Notes: a model not told the origin generated them from the sequence alone. Shown: positions 1 through 12,391, numbered from the stretch's first letter. The stretch is DNA of 64,000 nt from Puccinia triticina (GCF_026914185.1 NC_070559.1:8911501-8975500), one strand, 5' to 3'. Program-made: numbers and translations.

Positions 1-1444
1 TCAATCCATCAACAGGGGGAAAGTGTTATCATGATTCGGGTATATCGTCCCCCAAAAATGAATTGGAATGATCAATATATCTTAGCTAATCGGCGTATCT
101 TGACATTGATTTGACAATTGCTGGATACATACTTTTGTGCAGCCGTTCGCCGCACAGATGACTCCTGCTGAGATTCATCAAGTAATGGCCTCAGGCTTTT
201 CAACGATAGCAGGATCTGTTCTGACGGCCTATGTTGCCATGGGGATCCCAGCGGTTTATCTGATCAGCGGTGAGAGCGTATCGTACCCCCGAATCACATA
301 TACAAAAGCAGAGCCCGGATTAATTCAACACGTTATTTTCTCCAGCGTCAATCATGAGCATACCTGCTTCCTTGGCGATCAGTAAGCTGAGATTCCCGGA
401 AGATGGCCAACCGCTCACCGCTGGCGAAGTCAGAATTCCTGAAGATGAACAAATCAATCGTAAGGACAGCAATGCACTGATGACGTTTTCGGATGGGGCT
501 TGGCTTGGTCTTAGAGTGGCCGGAATGATGTAAATATCAACTTATTCCTTTAAGAAGTCATCTAAGATGATACTTGTTGATGATAAGTATGTGATTGATT
601 GTTCATTTGTTTGATAGACTGGCCAACCTTCTAACAATTCTTGCACTTTTGTATACCGTCGATGGCCTGTTAACCTGGATCGGACAATTTTGGGGAATGG
701 ATCCGAATGGCACGTATCCACTGACCCTCGAATTGATATTGCAATACTTACTTTATCCAGTTGCTGTGAGTACTTCCACCGGATGATGTTCTGGGATGTT
801 TTATGTGGTGCCCCAGGTTTTGACGATTCGCATCCTTTGGAATTTATCCAGTGGCTCATGGGCACACCCAACCAAGACGTTTTGAAAGTCTCGAGGCTTT
901 TGGCTTTGAAATTGATCACCAATGAATTTGTTGCTTGTTGAGTGACTTTCTCTCGTTTCAATTACCCTCTCGATGCAATTACCTGGACCTGATGTGCAAA
1001 ATATCTCACTCGGGATCTGATGGGGGAAAACATCGCACTTTTGTTTTCTCAGATCAAGAGTTGTCCAAGTTGCGAGCCGAAATGAGCGAGAGGGGCATCA
1101 TCATTGCAATCTACGGTTTGTGCGGATTCGCGAATCTAGGCAGCATGGGAATCCAAGTTAAGAACCCAGTTTTTGGACTGGTTTACCTTGCATGGCGCAT
1201 GGGATGAAACATTGATCCCTGCTATCTTATTGTAGATTGGAGTCTTGAATAGTCTAGTACCTTCAAAAAGACATGTGATCAGTCAGGTCGCGATCTCTGC
1301 ATTACTCTGTGGATTTTTTTCGACGATTCAGACGGCGGGTAAGCACCATATCAGTTCATGGATACTTTTGCTTGTTAGTTCTAACCGAGCAGATTTGTTT
1401 CCTGTCTCTCTCTACTCACAGCCATTGCTGGGATGATTTTTTAA
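1..1444 (+). CDS. Concentrative nucleoside transporter (CNT/SLC28 family), 3' part
   Basis: Integral membrane protein expected to import nucleosides by H+ or Na+ symport. The 5' end lies outside the window. Spliced exons that I read are 1-39, 143-269, 346-529, 618-765, 852-936, 1053-1156, 1236-1338 and 1422-1444, all with GT-AG introns and a continuous frame. The product contains CNT C-terminal landmarks in order: QQGESVIMIRPF, an MTPAEIH..MASGFSTIAGSVL segment, the SIMSIPASLAISKL helix, LANLLTILALLYTVDGLLTW, SRLLALKLITNEFVAY, IYGLCGFANLGSMGIQIG, and a last helix ending at TAA 1442-1444. Codons split across introns rejoin to family residues (for example T|AT gives the Tyr of NEFVAY). This makes the gene model strong. 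No frame break was seen in the part present. Substrate specificity cannot be read from this fragment. Confidence 0.9.
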
Positions 1445-1865
1445 ATTGATCCGAATTCTCCAGTGTTCATCTTAGTAATTTGGCAGTGTTCATCTTTGTA
1501 ATTTGGTGGAGAGATCGTATGTACACTACCTTCTTCTTTTGACGAAGAAATTCGTAACCTGTTGTAGTCCCTGTCCAAGCCTAACTTGCATGCCAGCTGC
1601 ATTTGTGTGGCCCAATTCAATACGGCCCAAGAATATGATTTTTGTAATATCAATCACAAAAAAATAAAAAAATAGAAGAAAATAAAACAGTCAAAACGTG
1701 GCGCATGATGTGAATTTCGGAAGAGCTGATACCACTTGAAGAACCGAATTCTAGTACTAATGATAACAAAGGTGCTTGGATCGCCAAAACAAGAAGAAAA
1801 TGTAGCAAGTGATGTGGGCCGATTGCTGGGAAGGTGAATCGCAAGTTGGAATGGGATGGGTTTTT
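1445..1865. other. Intergenic region between convergent genes
   Basis: AT-rich stretch between the stop of the transporter (+) and the stop of the coactosin-like gene (-). It must hold both 3' UTRs. An imperfect tandem duplication near 1460-1505 (cagtgttcatctt repeated) is the only structure noted. Confidence 0.6.
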
Positions 1866-2859
1866 TCATGCTTTATCGTATGATGCTCCGCCAGCCTACG
1901 GAGACAGAAGAGAGATGAGGGGGCAGAGGTAGTTAGTGATTGATTTCGGGCAGCTAATTCCAAGTTCGTTTGGAAGGCATTAACCTTTCTTAGCTGGACC
2001 ACGATGGAATCCTCGTTCAAATCTTCTGTCGAGCTAGCAGGGACCTGTTTGATATCAAGATTGGAAATCGCAGTTATTTATCGTGCTAAAAAAGGATGTT
2101 GTCTCAGAACTGAGAGAACAGAGTACAGACTGACTTCGATACTAAACTGCCTCAAGACGGATTTGACATCTGCTCTGTGAACACTCAGCTTAGCTTTCCT
2201 CATGATTTTGACTTTAGGGCCGATCCAGATGATTAGAATAAACTTATGTCGCTGTGATTCTTTATCGTTTGCGTAAGTCTGTGGTGAGTGGACAGATGAT
2301 GAAAGCCGAGAGGGTTGGGTGATGTGAGGTCGATGTGTCAATCACTGGTGATCATCATGAGGTTGTTGTTTGGAGGTGGAAAATATGTGGGCTTAACGAT
2401 TCTAGCATAAACGAATGAGGCTTGGTCTTCTTCGAGTTTGTCCTTGAGCTCGTCCAATCCTTCTGAGCCGGTAGCCGAGAGCTTTAGCTTGTCACTGCGC
2501 TCGGATTCGTAATTCAATAACAGCCTGACTGGCACAACAAGTAGATGACAGCAAATGAGGAGATTGATATATAATGAAGCAGCGAGAGAGTATCAGTCAT
2601 TGCTTCCTGTCTTTCTTTCTTTCTCTCTTCATTCATTGACGACTGTGTGTGTAGCTAGTCTTCTGCCTGGGCTATAAGAGGATGGGTTTTTAGTGACAGA
2701 CCAATTTGTGGATGTTTTATCGTTTCTCACGTCGTCGTAGGCTGTTTGACGAAATGAGAACAAGCCAAGAGTTTAGTTATCAGTTTGGATGCCAAGCTAG
2801 GAGTCGGGGCAGGCGATGAGCTGACCTTCTTGGATGGTAGAATCCTGGACGTCTGCCAT
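1866..2859 (-). CDS. Coactosin-like ADF-homology protein
   Basis: Small F-actin-binding protein of the ADF-H fold, expected in the cytoplasm. Six exons on the minus strand: 2859-2826, 2741-2702, 2524-2398, 2278-2135, 2044-1985, 1895-1866. Start is the ATG complementary to 2857-2859; stop is TGA complementary to 1866-1868. The spliced product is about 144 residues, the usual coactosin length. It shows EAYDDVRNDKTSTNW near the N terminus, GSEGLDELKDKLEEDQASFVYARI, KFILIIWIGPKVKIMRKAKL, SVHRADVKSVL, and the ending QLRKAGGASYDKA, all at the expected family spacing. Introns are about 75-180 bp. The gene is too fragmented to show as one long reading frame. It converges with the transporter upstream. 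Whether it binds actin in this fungus is inference from the family. Confidence 0.9.
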
Positions 2860-3448
2860 GTTTTTTGTGTCGCGGTTTTCTTTGGATTGTTGTTGTTGCT
2901 GTTGGAGTCGGATGACGTGTATAGATAAGTTCGAACTTGGGGCGGGCAGTCTCCAGTCTCCCAGATCTCCCGGCTTTAATGACCATTTTTCAATTCCCAG
3001 CATGGCACACCCCGCTCTTGCACATGAGCCTATCCTTCTCCAGCATCCTCCATCAGATCTAGCATGCTGCTGTCAACAGATCTGGAAAAACCCAGACCAG
3101 CTCGATATGCCAGAGTCGTTAAATAATAAATTGAGTTTTGTTTTCGGCTGGCGGTCCAGTTGACCTGGTTGTGTATGCACCAGTTAGCTTCAGTGTTTAG
3201 AGCCCCTTTGAATGGCTATTTATTTATTTATTTATTTATTTAATTATTTTAAAGAAGCCTGTATATTATTGTGGCCAGACTGGCTGGGGTGCAGAGTCAT
3301 CCAGGGGTGGCCTGTCCGCCGCGAAGACAGCAGTCGCCTCCCCAAGCTGACCAGCCTCCTTCCCTCCGACACTCCATCACCCAGATACATACTTCCGCCG
3401 CTGTCCGCTGTCCCTTTTTCCCTCATCTTCCTCCAGAACCAGCACGCC
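2860..3448. promoter_or_regulatory. Shared upstream region of divergent genes
   Basis: Region between the coactosin-like start (-) and the kelch gene start (+), so it should carry both promoters. It contains a (TTTA)n simple repeat at about 3217-3246 and a pyrimidine-rich stretch (3340-3440) just before the kelch ATG, typical of fungal 5' leaders. No specific factor site is claimed. Confidence 0.4.
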
Positions 3449-5638
3449 ATGTCCATCTCCTCTCCCCCACCCAGCCCGCTCCTCGCCAGCCTCCTAGTCC
3501 TCCTCGCCCTCTCATCATCCTCCCTCGTCCACGGCCAGTCTCAGCCGTTGCCCTGCCAACGATGGGCTCACCAGACTACGATCTCCGCAACCCAAGCCGA
3601 CTCCCAGGCACCTGCCCACCCAACCCTCTGGATCCAAGGCGGCGAACAAAAATCATCCCCTGACCAGCTCAACAACACCTGGACCAATGCCCTCCTCTCA
3701 CTCGACCTCTCAACCTCATGGAACGCCGGCTCTCCTGCACTCACCCTCGTCGAAAAGGACAACTCAAACCCCTACTCGCCACCCGCAGTCTCCCTCGGCG
3801 CACTCTGGGCCTCAGCCGACGCCCAACAGCTCTACCTATGGGGCGGCCAGTTTGCCGACAACCCGTCCGTCAACCCCGGCCCAATGAACACCTTCGTTTA
3901 CAACATCCCCAACCGCTCATGGAAGTCGATCAATACCTCCGGCGATTCGGTCCTGCGTCCAAGCGAAGGCGCTAGCGCACTCGTCCCCGGTATCGGCTCC
4001 AATGGCGCTCCGATGGCCTACTACTTTGGGGGCCATCTCGACTGGGCAAGCGTCGCCGGCTGGAGCACAAGCACCCCAAGAGTCTTCCTGGACAGTATGG
4101 TCCAACTAGACCTCGGCTCACTCTCGTGGACTAACTATTCCAGTGTCAGTAGATCTCATCACTCGCCTCCACTCCCCAAACACACACACACGCACTAAAA
4201 GAGTCATATATCTCTTTCTCAGTTCACCACCGCATCCAACACCAACTTCATCAACGCCACCGTCGAAGGAACACCTACCATCAGGGCAGACGGGACTCTA
4301 ACCTACGTGCCCTCCGTTGGACCTTCGGGGAAGGGCGTGCTCGTCGCCATCGGCGGCGGTCAAAACTTTCAATCAGTATCCCAAAACTGTTCGTCGCGTC
4401 CATCTCCTGTCGATCTGCTCTGCTACTAAACCACTCACGCCCCATCCTCAGCCAATCGTAGCATAGACAATTCAGCCCTCGATGTCTTTGATCTTTCTTC
4501 CAAGACTTGGGTCAAGCAGGCCACCCAAGGCAACATCCCCTCCCCCCGCATCAATCATTGCGCCGTCCGTGGCACGGCTAAAGTGAACGGCAATCCGATC
4601 CATCAAATATTTGTCTACGGTGGTCAAGTAAATCATCATCAGCCGCCCGCCACGCCTTCTCTCTGGACGTATTCAATTCCCATCTACAACCTCAGCTGAT
4701 CCTCTATCTGTCTATGTTTCATTTTTGACTTAGATAGTCAACGGATCCAGTCAAAGTACAGAAATGTATGTGTTGACAATACCCGGATTCACCTGGACGT
4801 TTATTGGCGACAAATTAAGCTCCCAGCCCTCCGCCCGCGCGGGTCATAGTTGTGATCTGATAGGCTCGCAAATGATCGTAATCGGTGGATACGTTGCTAG
4901 CGATTTACTATGTGACAGGTATAACCAAACTGGCTGTCATGTCCCAATTTGGCCCCCAGTATTGATTAATGTTTTTTCCCCCTTGAATGACTGCACAGCC
5001 AATCCGTTTATGTCTTTGATACAACTTCGTCCACGTGGAAAAACACTTATACCCCCGGACTACCCTACAAGACTCCAGATATGCTGGCTCAAATGATTGG
5101 CGGCACAGGAGTTGGACATTCAACCAGTGGAGCTGGATCAGCTTTGGGCGGAGACGGTTCACACGATCCAGACGTATCGACACGCTATGCACAGCAGACA
5201 CATTCAGTTTCCGTTGGCGCAATTGTCGGAGGGCTACTGAGCGCCATCGTCGTCCTACTGTTGATCATCTTCATCTGGATCATGATCAAGAGGAAAAAGC
5301 AACGGAGGATAGAGGCCGAAAGGGCCGCAGCAGCAACAGCTTCACTTCGAGCTGCCCAGAGCAGGGAGAAATCGACCATCAGCCATCAACCTAGGGCTTC
5401 TGGAATGTATCTTGATAGTGAAGGGGCGGCAAGGACATCGCTGGGAAGTGAAGAAATCACAAGTCACTCCCTCAGTATGGCCCTCGAGAAACACTTCCAA
5501 CTGTTCCCAGCAGCCTCGGATGATCCAGAGCACGACACCGAAGGCTTCGAACCTCAGTTCTCGACCCGTCTGGTGCCCCGCCAACACCTTCGGGTGATGA
5601 ACCCAGAATCAGAGGGGCCTAGTGAATCACCCAGCTGA
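3449..5638 (+). CDS. Secreted/membrane-anchored kelch-repeat protein
   Basis: Five exons: 3449-4144, 4223-4388, 4452-4627, 4734-4918, 4999-5638. Total 1863 nt, 620 residues. An N-terminal hydrophobic segment (LLASLLVLLALSSSSLVHG) looks like a signal peptide. Kelch/beta-propeller blades follow, marked by LYLWGGQ, AYYFGGH, VAIGGGQ, IFVYGGQ and MIVIGGY plus aromatic strand residues such as SWTNYSS, SKTWVKQ, FTWTFIG and SSTWKN. A Ser/Gly-rich linker leads to one transmembrane helix (AIVGGLLSAIVVLLLIIFIW) and a basic stop-transfer IKRKKQRR, then a cytoplasmic tail of about 100 residues. The topology suggests an extracellular propeller tethered to the plasma membrane. The third exon start (4452) is the least certain splice site. 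The ATG at 3449 places the signal peptide at the N terminus. Ligand and role are unknown; galactose-oxidase-like enzymatic residues were not identified. Confidence 0.82.
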
Positions 5639-6905
5639 TGTCGGTGAAGAAAGGGCAATCACCAAGCGAAAACCGATCAACCCCTTTACAGTCTGTCTGT
5701 TGAAAGAATAAAAAACCCGACACTCCTCTCCACTCCCAAAATATCAGGATCCAGATCGAATCTTGTCAGATCATACGACACTCGATTGAACTTTCCTACG
5801 CTCAATCATCGTTCCCATCCAATATACACCATCTAGCCCAGACCCATCTACCTCTCTCCTCACTTGCCTGGTCAAATTGCTCACCGGCCGCACCAGGAAT
5901 ATGAACGTCTTGCATCAAATCTCAACCACTCTGATCAGATCGTTCCCTTTCTCTCTCAGAATAGAAACGGACGTTCCTGGTTTGACTGAAGTAATCTTCC
6001 TTCTTTCTTGTCCCGCCCTTTTTTTTTTTACATACACACTTATATCCATAGTTTCTCTCCTTAATAATCAGTTTAGACATGTGAGTCTATTTATTGGATT
6101 TATATCGACCATGTTCCTGTCTCTAATTTGGGTCAGCTCATCTACCCCAAAGAGCCGGCTCTCCTTCTCCATGGATACAAATTTTGATAGTTTGTGCTGT
6201 TACTTATCATTATTAGTAATTGTGTTATATATCCATCTTGAAGAGAGAAAACCGGGCGGACTCGGAGAAACCAAATATATCAAAGATCAAATAACTCTTA
6301 TCTTAGCTCAGTAACCTTTGGACGTTATTTCTTTCTCTTTACATATTAATCCTTATAATCTTTATTTGCTTCCCTTTCATACATCCACACTCCAACACCG
6401 ACAGTAACCGCAGCCGAACCCTGTCGATCTTGTCATCCTATCTCATTGATGCTTCTACATATATTAACAAGTCTCTCGCTTTGTCTCTCTTTTCCCAATA
6501 TTTGACTAACTGTGTATATAACGTGTATAAACATTACCCGATTTCTACGCCTCCCATATCTTCATATTTACAAAATCCACCAAGGCCTTTGCTTTGGTTT
6601 CTCATGTATCCTCCTCTGTTCCTCCGCTCCTTTTTTCTCATTGAATCAATCTAAAACACTTGATGCTGTGTCTCATTCTTACCGGCAAAAATGTGCTTGG
6701 TTTTGGACCTTGGTGTTCGTCTGATGATTAAGAACACTTGAAAAGAGAGGGAGAGTACAATGCAGCAACAATGTGTATGGTACATGCCAAACTTAACGAA
6801 GTCCGAAGGTGGGGGCGCGAAGCGCCTCCACCGGAGGGACTTATGCGGTATCGGTGATTTAGGACTGAGAGCAAAGGCCAAAAACACCAATTTTGACGAA
6901 TGTTC
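5639..6905. other. Intergenic region, no gene seen
   Basis: Contains the kelch 3' UTR and T-rich DNA. Open frames here lack family features. A short foldback around 6797-6845 (GTGGGGGCGC-gaa-GCGCCTCCAC core) is probably a small MITE remnant related to the one at 27991. Confidence 0.5.
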
Positions 6906-7006
6906 CACCAGGAAAAATCAGTAGTCACTAGATGACAACTGACATGACACCTGCTCCAGCTGGCTATCCAGCCTCTAGTGCAATTTTCACAAGCTGATCC
7001 TCAGCT

Positions 7007-7180
7007 TTGTCCCAGGCCCAGCTGCTGCTCAGCCTTGGCCCAGGCCCAGCTGCTGCTCAGCCTTGGCCCAGGCCCAGCTGCTGCTCAGCCTTGGCCCAGG
7101 CCCAGCTGCTGCTCAGCCTTGGCCCAGGCCCAGCTGCTGCTCAGCCTTGGCCCAGGCCCAGCTGCTGCTCAGCCTTTGCC
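7007..7180. repeat. 28-bp tandem repeat, about six copies
   Basis: Near-perfect head-to-tail copies of a 28-bp unit (core CTGCTGCTCAGCCTTGG with CCCAGGCCCAG). It lies in the left inverted arm of the foldback element. The right arm (8875-8935) has only one to two degenerate copies, so the array expanded on one side after the arms formed. Confidence 0.9.
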
Positions 7181-7309
7181 TGAGCAAGAACGGGCATTGA
7201 TAAATGCACACCCGTCCCCCGGGGGCACGCCCACGCCCACCCCCTTTGAAAAGCTTTATCAAGGGCGTGCGAGGGCGTGCACGCCCCCACATAGGCGTGA
7301 CAAGCGTGC

Positions 7310-8575
7310 ACCGTGCCTGCTCGCCGAGAGCCCCTCGGTGGGCAGGTGCATGTACATACATATACCTGCTCGCCGAGAGCCCCTCGGCGGGTAGGTGTAT
7401 GTATCCCTGCTCGCCGAGAAGGATAACTCTCGGCGAGCAAGTATACAAACACCTGCCCGCCAAGCCTGCTCACCTAGAGCCCCTCGGCGGGCAGGTACAG
7501 ATCCCACCTCGCCGAGAGCCTTGCCTGCTCGCGAGAAGGATAACTCTCGGCGAGCAGGGCATGTATACCTGCTCACCGAGAGCCCCTCGGCGGGCAGGTG
7601 CATGTATACCTGCTCGCCGAGAGAAATTATCGGCGAGCAGGCATACAGATCCCACCTCGCCGAGAGCCTCTTGGCGAGAAGGTATACATATACCTGCCCA
7701 CCAAGCCTGCTCACCGAGAGCCCCTCGGCGGGCAGGTGCATTTATACCTGCTCGCCGAGAGGAATCCTCGGCGAGCAGGCATACAGATCCCACCTCGCCG
7801 AGGGCCTCTCGGGAGCAGGTATACTTGAACCTGCCCGCCGAGGGGCTCTTGGCGAGCAGGCTCGCCGGGCAAGTGTTTGTATACCTGCTCGCCGAGAGTT
7901 ATCCTTCTCGGCGAGCAGGCAAGGCTCTCGGCGAGCGGGGATATGTATGCCTGCTCGCCGAGAGGTGTATGCCTGCTCGCCATGGATTTCTCTCGGCGAG
8001 CAGGTATACATGCACCTCCCGCCGAGCCCGCTCGCCAAGAGCCCCTCGTCGGGCAGGTGCAAGTATACCTGCTCGCCGAGAGGCTCTTGGCGAGGTGGGA
8101 TATGTATGCCTGCTCGCCGAGGAGGTATAAATGCACCTGCCCGCCGAGGGGCTCTCGGTGAGCAGGCTCGGCGGGCAGGTGTATGTATACCTGCTCGCCG
8201 AGAGGCTCTCGGCGAGGTGGGATCTGTATGCCTGCTCGCCGAGGATTTCTCTCGGCGAGCAGGTATACATGCACCTGCCCGCCGAGGGGCTCTCGGTGAG
8301 CAGGTATACATGCACCTGCTCGCCGAGAGTTATCCTTCTCGGCGAGCAGGGATACATACACCTACCCGCCGAGGGGGGCGGGCAGGTGTTTGTATACCTG
8401 CTCGCCGAGAGTTATTCTTCTCGGCGAGCAGGCAAGGCTCTCGGCGAGCAGGTGCATGTATACCTGCTCTCCGAGAGGCTCTCGGCGAGGTGGGATCTGT
8501 ACCTGCCCGCCGAGGGGCTCTCGGCGAGCAGGTATACTTGCACCTGCCCGCCGAGGGGCTCCCAACGAGCCATGG
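7310..8575. repeat. Array of CTCGCCGAGAG/CTCTCGGCGAG palindromes
   Basis: About 1.27 kb built from more than twenty copies of the word CTCGCCGAGAG and its reverse complement, with linkers such as CAGGTGCATGTATACCTG and TTATCCTT. Many neighbours form perfect hairpins, for example CTCGCCGAGAG-ttatcctt-CTCGGCGAG. Because the units are palindromic, several frames on both strands stay open and give Arg/Ala/Gly-rich repeats. Those frames are artefacts of the array and are not genes. Confidence 0.9.
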
Positions 8576-9115
8576 TGCACGCCCGTGAACGCCCATGTGG
8601 GGGCGTGCACGCCCTCGCACGCCCATACAGCGGTGTGCATGCCCTTCGACTCGCACACCCTTGATAAAGGGCGTGCGGTCCACCTGACCGGTCCGCATAT
8701 TCCCCCCTTGAAGGATTGTTCCCGCGCGCGCGGGAGACATCCTTCAAGGGTGTGTTACACCCAACCAGCGCCACACGCCCTTTTCGAAGGGCGTGGGCGA
8801 GGGTGTGCCCCCGGGGGACGGGTGTGCGTTTATCAACACCCGTTCTTGCTCAAGCAAAGGCTGAGCAGTGGCTTTTCCTGTGCCAAGACTGAGGGGCAGC
8901 TGGGCCTGGGCCAAGGCTGAGCAGCAGCTGTGCCTGGGACAAAGCTGAGGAGCAGCTTGTGAAAAATGCAAGCTAGAGGCTTCAGCTGTGCCAAAATGGG
9001 CACTGAGCTGTGTGCCAGCCAGCCCTTAACTAGCAGATGGAGTAGCTTTGGAGCTGAAACCAGAGCTGTGTTATGTCAGTTGTCATCAACTGACTACTTT
9101 TTTTTCCTGGTGTTC

Positions 9116-10429
9116 CCATAGCTCCTTCACCTCCGAGGATTCCAACAATTTTTTTGGATCAGATGAAATATCAACATCTTGTCTAATTTTTGATGCAAAT
9201 ATCATCATAAGTCCTTCTGCCTCACTCACAATGATCCATCAAAGATGGTGGATGGCAAAAGCCAACCCGGAGATTGTTAAAACAGCATTTTAGGGCAAAT
9301 CCATACACTTGCCTCAAGAAAAAAAATTGACAGGTATTTATCCAGGACTCACTGCTCTGACATATCTGAGAATGTCAAAAAGCTGCAGGATGCGTGTGGG
9401 AACATGCATTTTTGGCTGTTCACTCCAAATACCAAGGGAGCCAGATTGCAAAAAAGAATCCATTGTTGGTTCTAGCCAGCATGAGGTTTTTTTTGTTTAC
9501 ATTCCTTGTATCTCAATCTTGGGAAGGAGAAAAATACACCGGAAGGTGGCTGGAGATAGCCACACTTCTGATGAGTCTTAGTGTAAATTTGTGGGGTGAT
9601 TACAAAAAGAAAGCAACGTACAGGGACCTTAGCACAAAAAGGCAAGGATTTTGAGCATAACTCTCAGGCCAAAATCACCTGTAAGGCATAATTTGAGTTA
9701 GGGTACATGCACTATCTGTATCAGATGGTTTGGATTTTGTTTATTTATTTTGTGACTATCACACCATTGTTTTTGACAGGGGCAAACAGGGTCTGAGTTT
9801 CAAAAACAGGCAATCATTACACCAGCTGGGAGTAGACTACTCTGTAATAAACTTTCATAGAAATATGGTGAATCTCTGTGTATGGCGTTCAATGGTGATT
9901 TATGCATGCATAAATGATAAATTCATAAAAACAAGTCAGTGGGAATCATACTGGTGAGATCCACTGCAAAAAAGGTGTTATTATTTTATGATTTATAAAG
10001 TGGCTTAACTATTAATTCACTCCCAAGAATTACATTCTGACTCCCAAAACATAATTTTTGGGAGTCAGAATGTCATTCCCCCGCATAGAATGGGAGTTTG
10101 AAATGTAATTTTACCTCTCAAGAACACATAGTGAACTGCACAGTGTTAGCACACCCCAGGAATGGGGTGTGTACTGGGGGTATAATTTGGTGGATTGACT
10201 ACAAGTGAAATCTGCCAAAACCTTAGCCACAGTGCTCCAAAGGGCCCCAAAATTTTACAGCACAAATTAAATTACTATTTCTCAAAATTTTTAGCTGCTA
10301 GGCAGTAAACCATGAACCAAATTGTTTGGCTTTTAAGCCCCTATTTTGATTATCCAGAAATTTTCATAAAATCTTTTTCCCATGTACCACATGGATAAAA
10401 ATTTGAGAGAACAGAGCATTATTCATTTA
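9116..10429. other. Repeat-derived DNA, no gene seen
   Basis: AT-rich sequence without a recognisable protein. A perfect 18-bp-arm hairpin lies at 10032-10073 (arms ACATTCTGACTCCCAAAA, 6-base loop). Confidence 0.5.
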
Positions 10430-10613
10430 TGGTGTTCAAAGTTGGTTTGCATGATTTTATGCACGCGTAAATCATAAAATCATAAAACAAATTTGGTAAG
10501 GAAATTTTGTGTTACACAATCAGATAGTCATGATACATATCCCCTGAAAAAAAGATTTTATGATTTTATGATGTATGCATGCATAAAATTATGCAAACCA
10601 AATTTGAACACCA
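10430..10613. mobile_element. Small MITE with TA target duplication
   Basis: Terminal inverted repeats TGGTGTTCAAA..TTGGTTTGCAT at the left and their complement ending TTTGAACACCA at the right, flanked by TA on each side (10428-10429 and 10614-10615, part of TTA/TAA). It is about 184 bp with an interior of ATTTTATGATT repeats. TA flanks fit a Tc1/mariner-type non-autonomous element. Confidence 0.65.
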
Positions 10614-12391
10614 TAATTGGAGAAAATCCCTGAAAGATTTAGAAATATTGTGCCATCAGAAAATGAGATATAAGGGGTGCACAGCAGAATGAGTAGGAAA
10701 ATGACTTCTAACTGTATACATTTTTGGTTACAAACCCAAATGGTCTAAAAATTTCAGGAATAATTTGATTTTGCATATCATTCTGTCAGCTACCTGCTAG
10801 TCCAGACAGCGCATGCAGCCAACAAGGAGCCGCAAAAGTGTCTCCCTTGGCCTGAAGTGTGCTAGTGAGAGCACTGATTACATTGAAGTCAGTATGTAGA
10901 GTTGAGACCACTGCCGTGGCGTACCCCGCAGGGTATCTGTCTATGTATGGCAGTTGAGTTTTATGCCCGCTTAACAGCGGGCAAGAAGATGGAAGAATGG
11001 GAGGGAAAAGAGTCAAGGCTCATTCCTCCCATATAGTAAGGGGGCTCTCAGTCAAAGAGAGTTTTCCCCCAGAGTTTTTTGGTACCCAGCCCGCTTACAT
11101 TGTTGAGACATCAAAAATTGGGGCCTTTACCTCTTGAACTCCCATTTCTTTCATACATTCAACTTCCTTGATTCAACCTCTTGGACCTTCCCTCCATCTC
11201 CACCAACCTCCAAGCGCAACCCCCTTCGGCCTTTGAATTCACCTCCCAGATACTAGTAAGTCTCCAACCAGGTAAGTTCAAGAGGCTCTCCTCCTTTCCA
11301 CTTTCTCTTTTGTTTGGCGCTTGGATCCTCTAGATCCCAGCGAGTACTGCTCTTCCCTAGGCCCCTCTTACCCAAGAAGCGTGGCTCCTCCTCTTGCACC
11401 GTTGATTGAGTAGAGATAGACTACGGTCTAAAGGTTTTCTTTGTTTTTTCCGCTTCACCAGCACTGTCCACCTTGATACATAGTATCAATTTCATTCAGA
11501 GTAACATCACCTTATAGACTTAGCCTGACACATTCATTCCATGAAATTCTTATAAATGGGGTGGCATCAGAACAGGAGATACAAGGGGCATACACTAGGA
11601 GGTACTTTGACTACTTCACACACCTTATATTCTCATGTTTTGACTTATAAATATGGCCAATGATTTCATGGCACATATAATATGTGCAGTTACAAGTTAC
11701 CTGAAGTTTTGAGACTGATGGAACGTAAAAAGAAAGCTATACTGTCAGCAGTCATTTTCCCACCAAGCCCTCCATGCACCCCTTATGTCTCATCCTTGCA
11801 TGCCACCCCATTGCTCAAACTCTTATGGCATCAAGAATATGCAACATTACAGTATTCCTGAATTTCTTAGACTGTTTAGGTGTGTAAAAAAAAGTTACAC
11901 AGCCAGCAGTCATTTTAATAACAATTCTGCCACGCACTCCTTATGCCTGATGTTCTTATTGCACAATATTGCTAAAGCTTGCAGGTATTTAAGTTTATGT
12001 ATAATTCTCTGTTATATCAAATTTTTATCCATATCACCATGGTAGTTTCCTCGGCACTTGTGTGCAAGTGCCATCTCTGAACTCAGTCATAGATTTGGTT
12101 GGATCTCAGTTAGATGCTGGCTGGAAGGCAATTTCATGTCTAAAGAACCTAAGAATTTATTGCTGAAAAACAAAAGACCAGAACTGATACAAGATAAGTT
12201 AGAAGATTGAAACAAAGCTTAAGGAAGAATAGATTTGAGAGCAATATACCCAATGATAATATGAGGAGTGAGGACAGACAACTAAACAAAAGAGATGGAC
12301 AGAAGGACAAGGACAAGAAGACACAGGACTGAGAGGAAGAAGTTAGTAGTTGAACAAAGAATTGAGGAGATAACCGCCAACAAGGGGAGAG
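10614..12391. other. Repeat-derived DNA, no gene seen
   Basis: No convincing coding frame. The last 300 bases are purine-rich and end in AACAAGGGGAGAG (12379-12391), which looks like a polypurine tract before the LTR-like segment that follows. Confidence 0.4.

Larger units (their letters stand above)
6906..9115. mobile_element. Long-TIR foldback element (2.2 kb, non-coding)
   Basis: The two ends are inverted copies of each other for several hundred bases. The left edge near 6906 (CACCAGGAAAAA.. then GATGACAACTGACAT) matches the reverse complement of the right edge near 9070-9115. Further in, 6985-7010 (TTTTCACAAGCTG..CTCAGCTTTGTCCC) pairs with 8936-8965, and 7190-7230 (GAGCAAGAACGGG..CCCGTCCCCCGGGGGCA) pairs with 8810-8855. 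No transposase frame is present, so this is a non-autonomous foldback or MULE-type element. No clear target duplication was identified. The interior is the palindrome array described separately. Confidence 0.7.

Noticed and set aside
5877..6314. 145-codon hydrophobic frame downstream of the kelch gene
   Set aside because: T-rich DNA gives Phe/Leu/Ser codons. No start context or homology is visible.
7310..8575. CRISPR-like array
   Set aside because: Repeats alternate in orientation, have no unique spacers of constant length, and the genome is eukaryotic.
7113..8740. Many overlapping long frames on both strands with Arg/Ala/Gly repeats such as PARREPLGEQVY
   Set aside because: They are translations of the CTCGCCGAGAG palindrome array in every phase. 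Overlap on both strands and lack of any domain show they are not genes.
9048..9660. Possible coding remnants right of the foldback element
   Set aside because: Several short frames in different phases (for example one with HAFLAVHSKYQGSQ) but no family signal; left as repeat-derived DNA.
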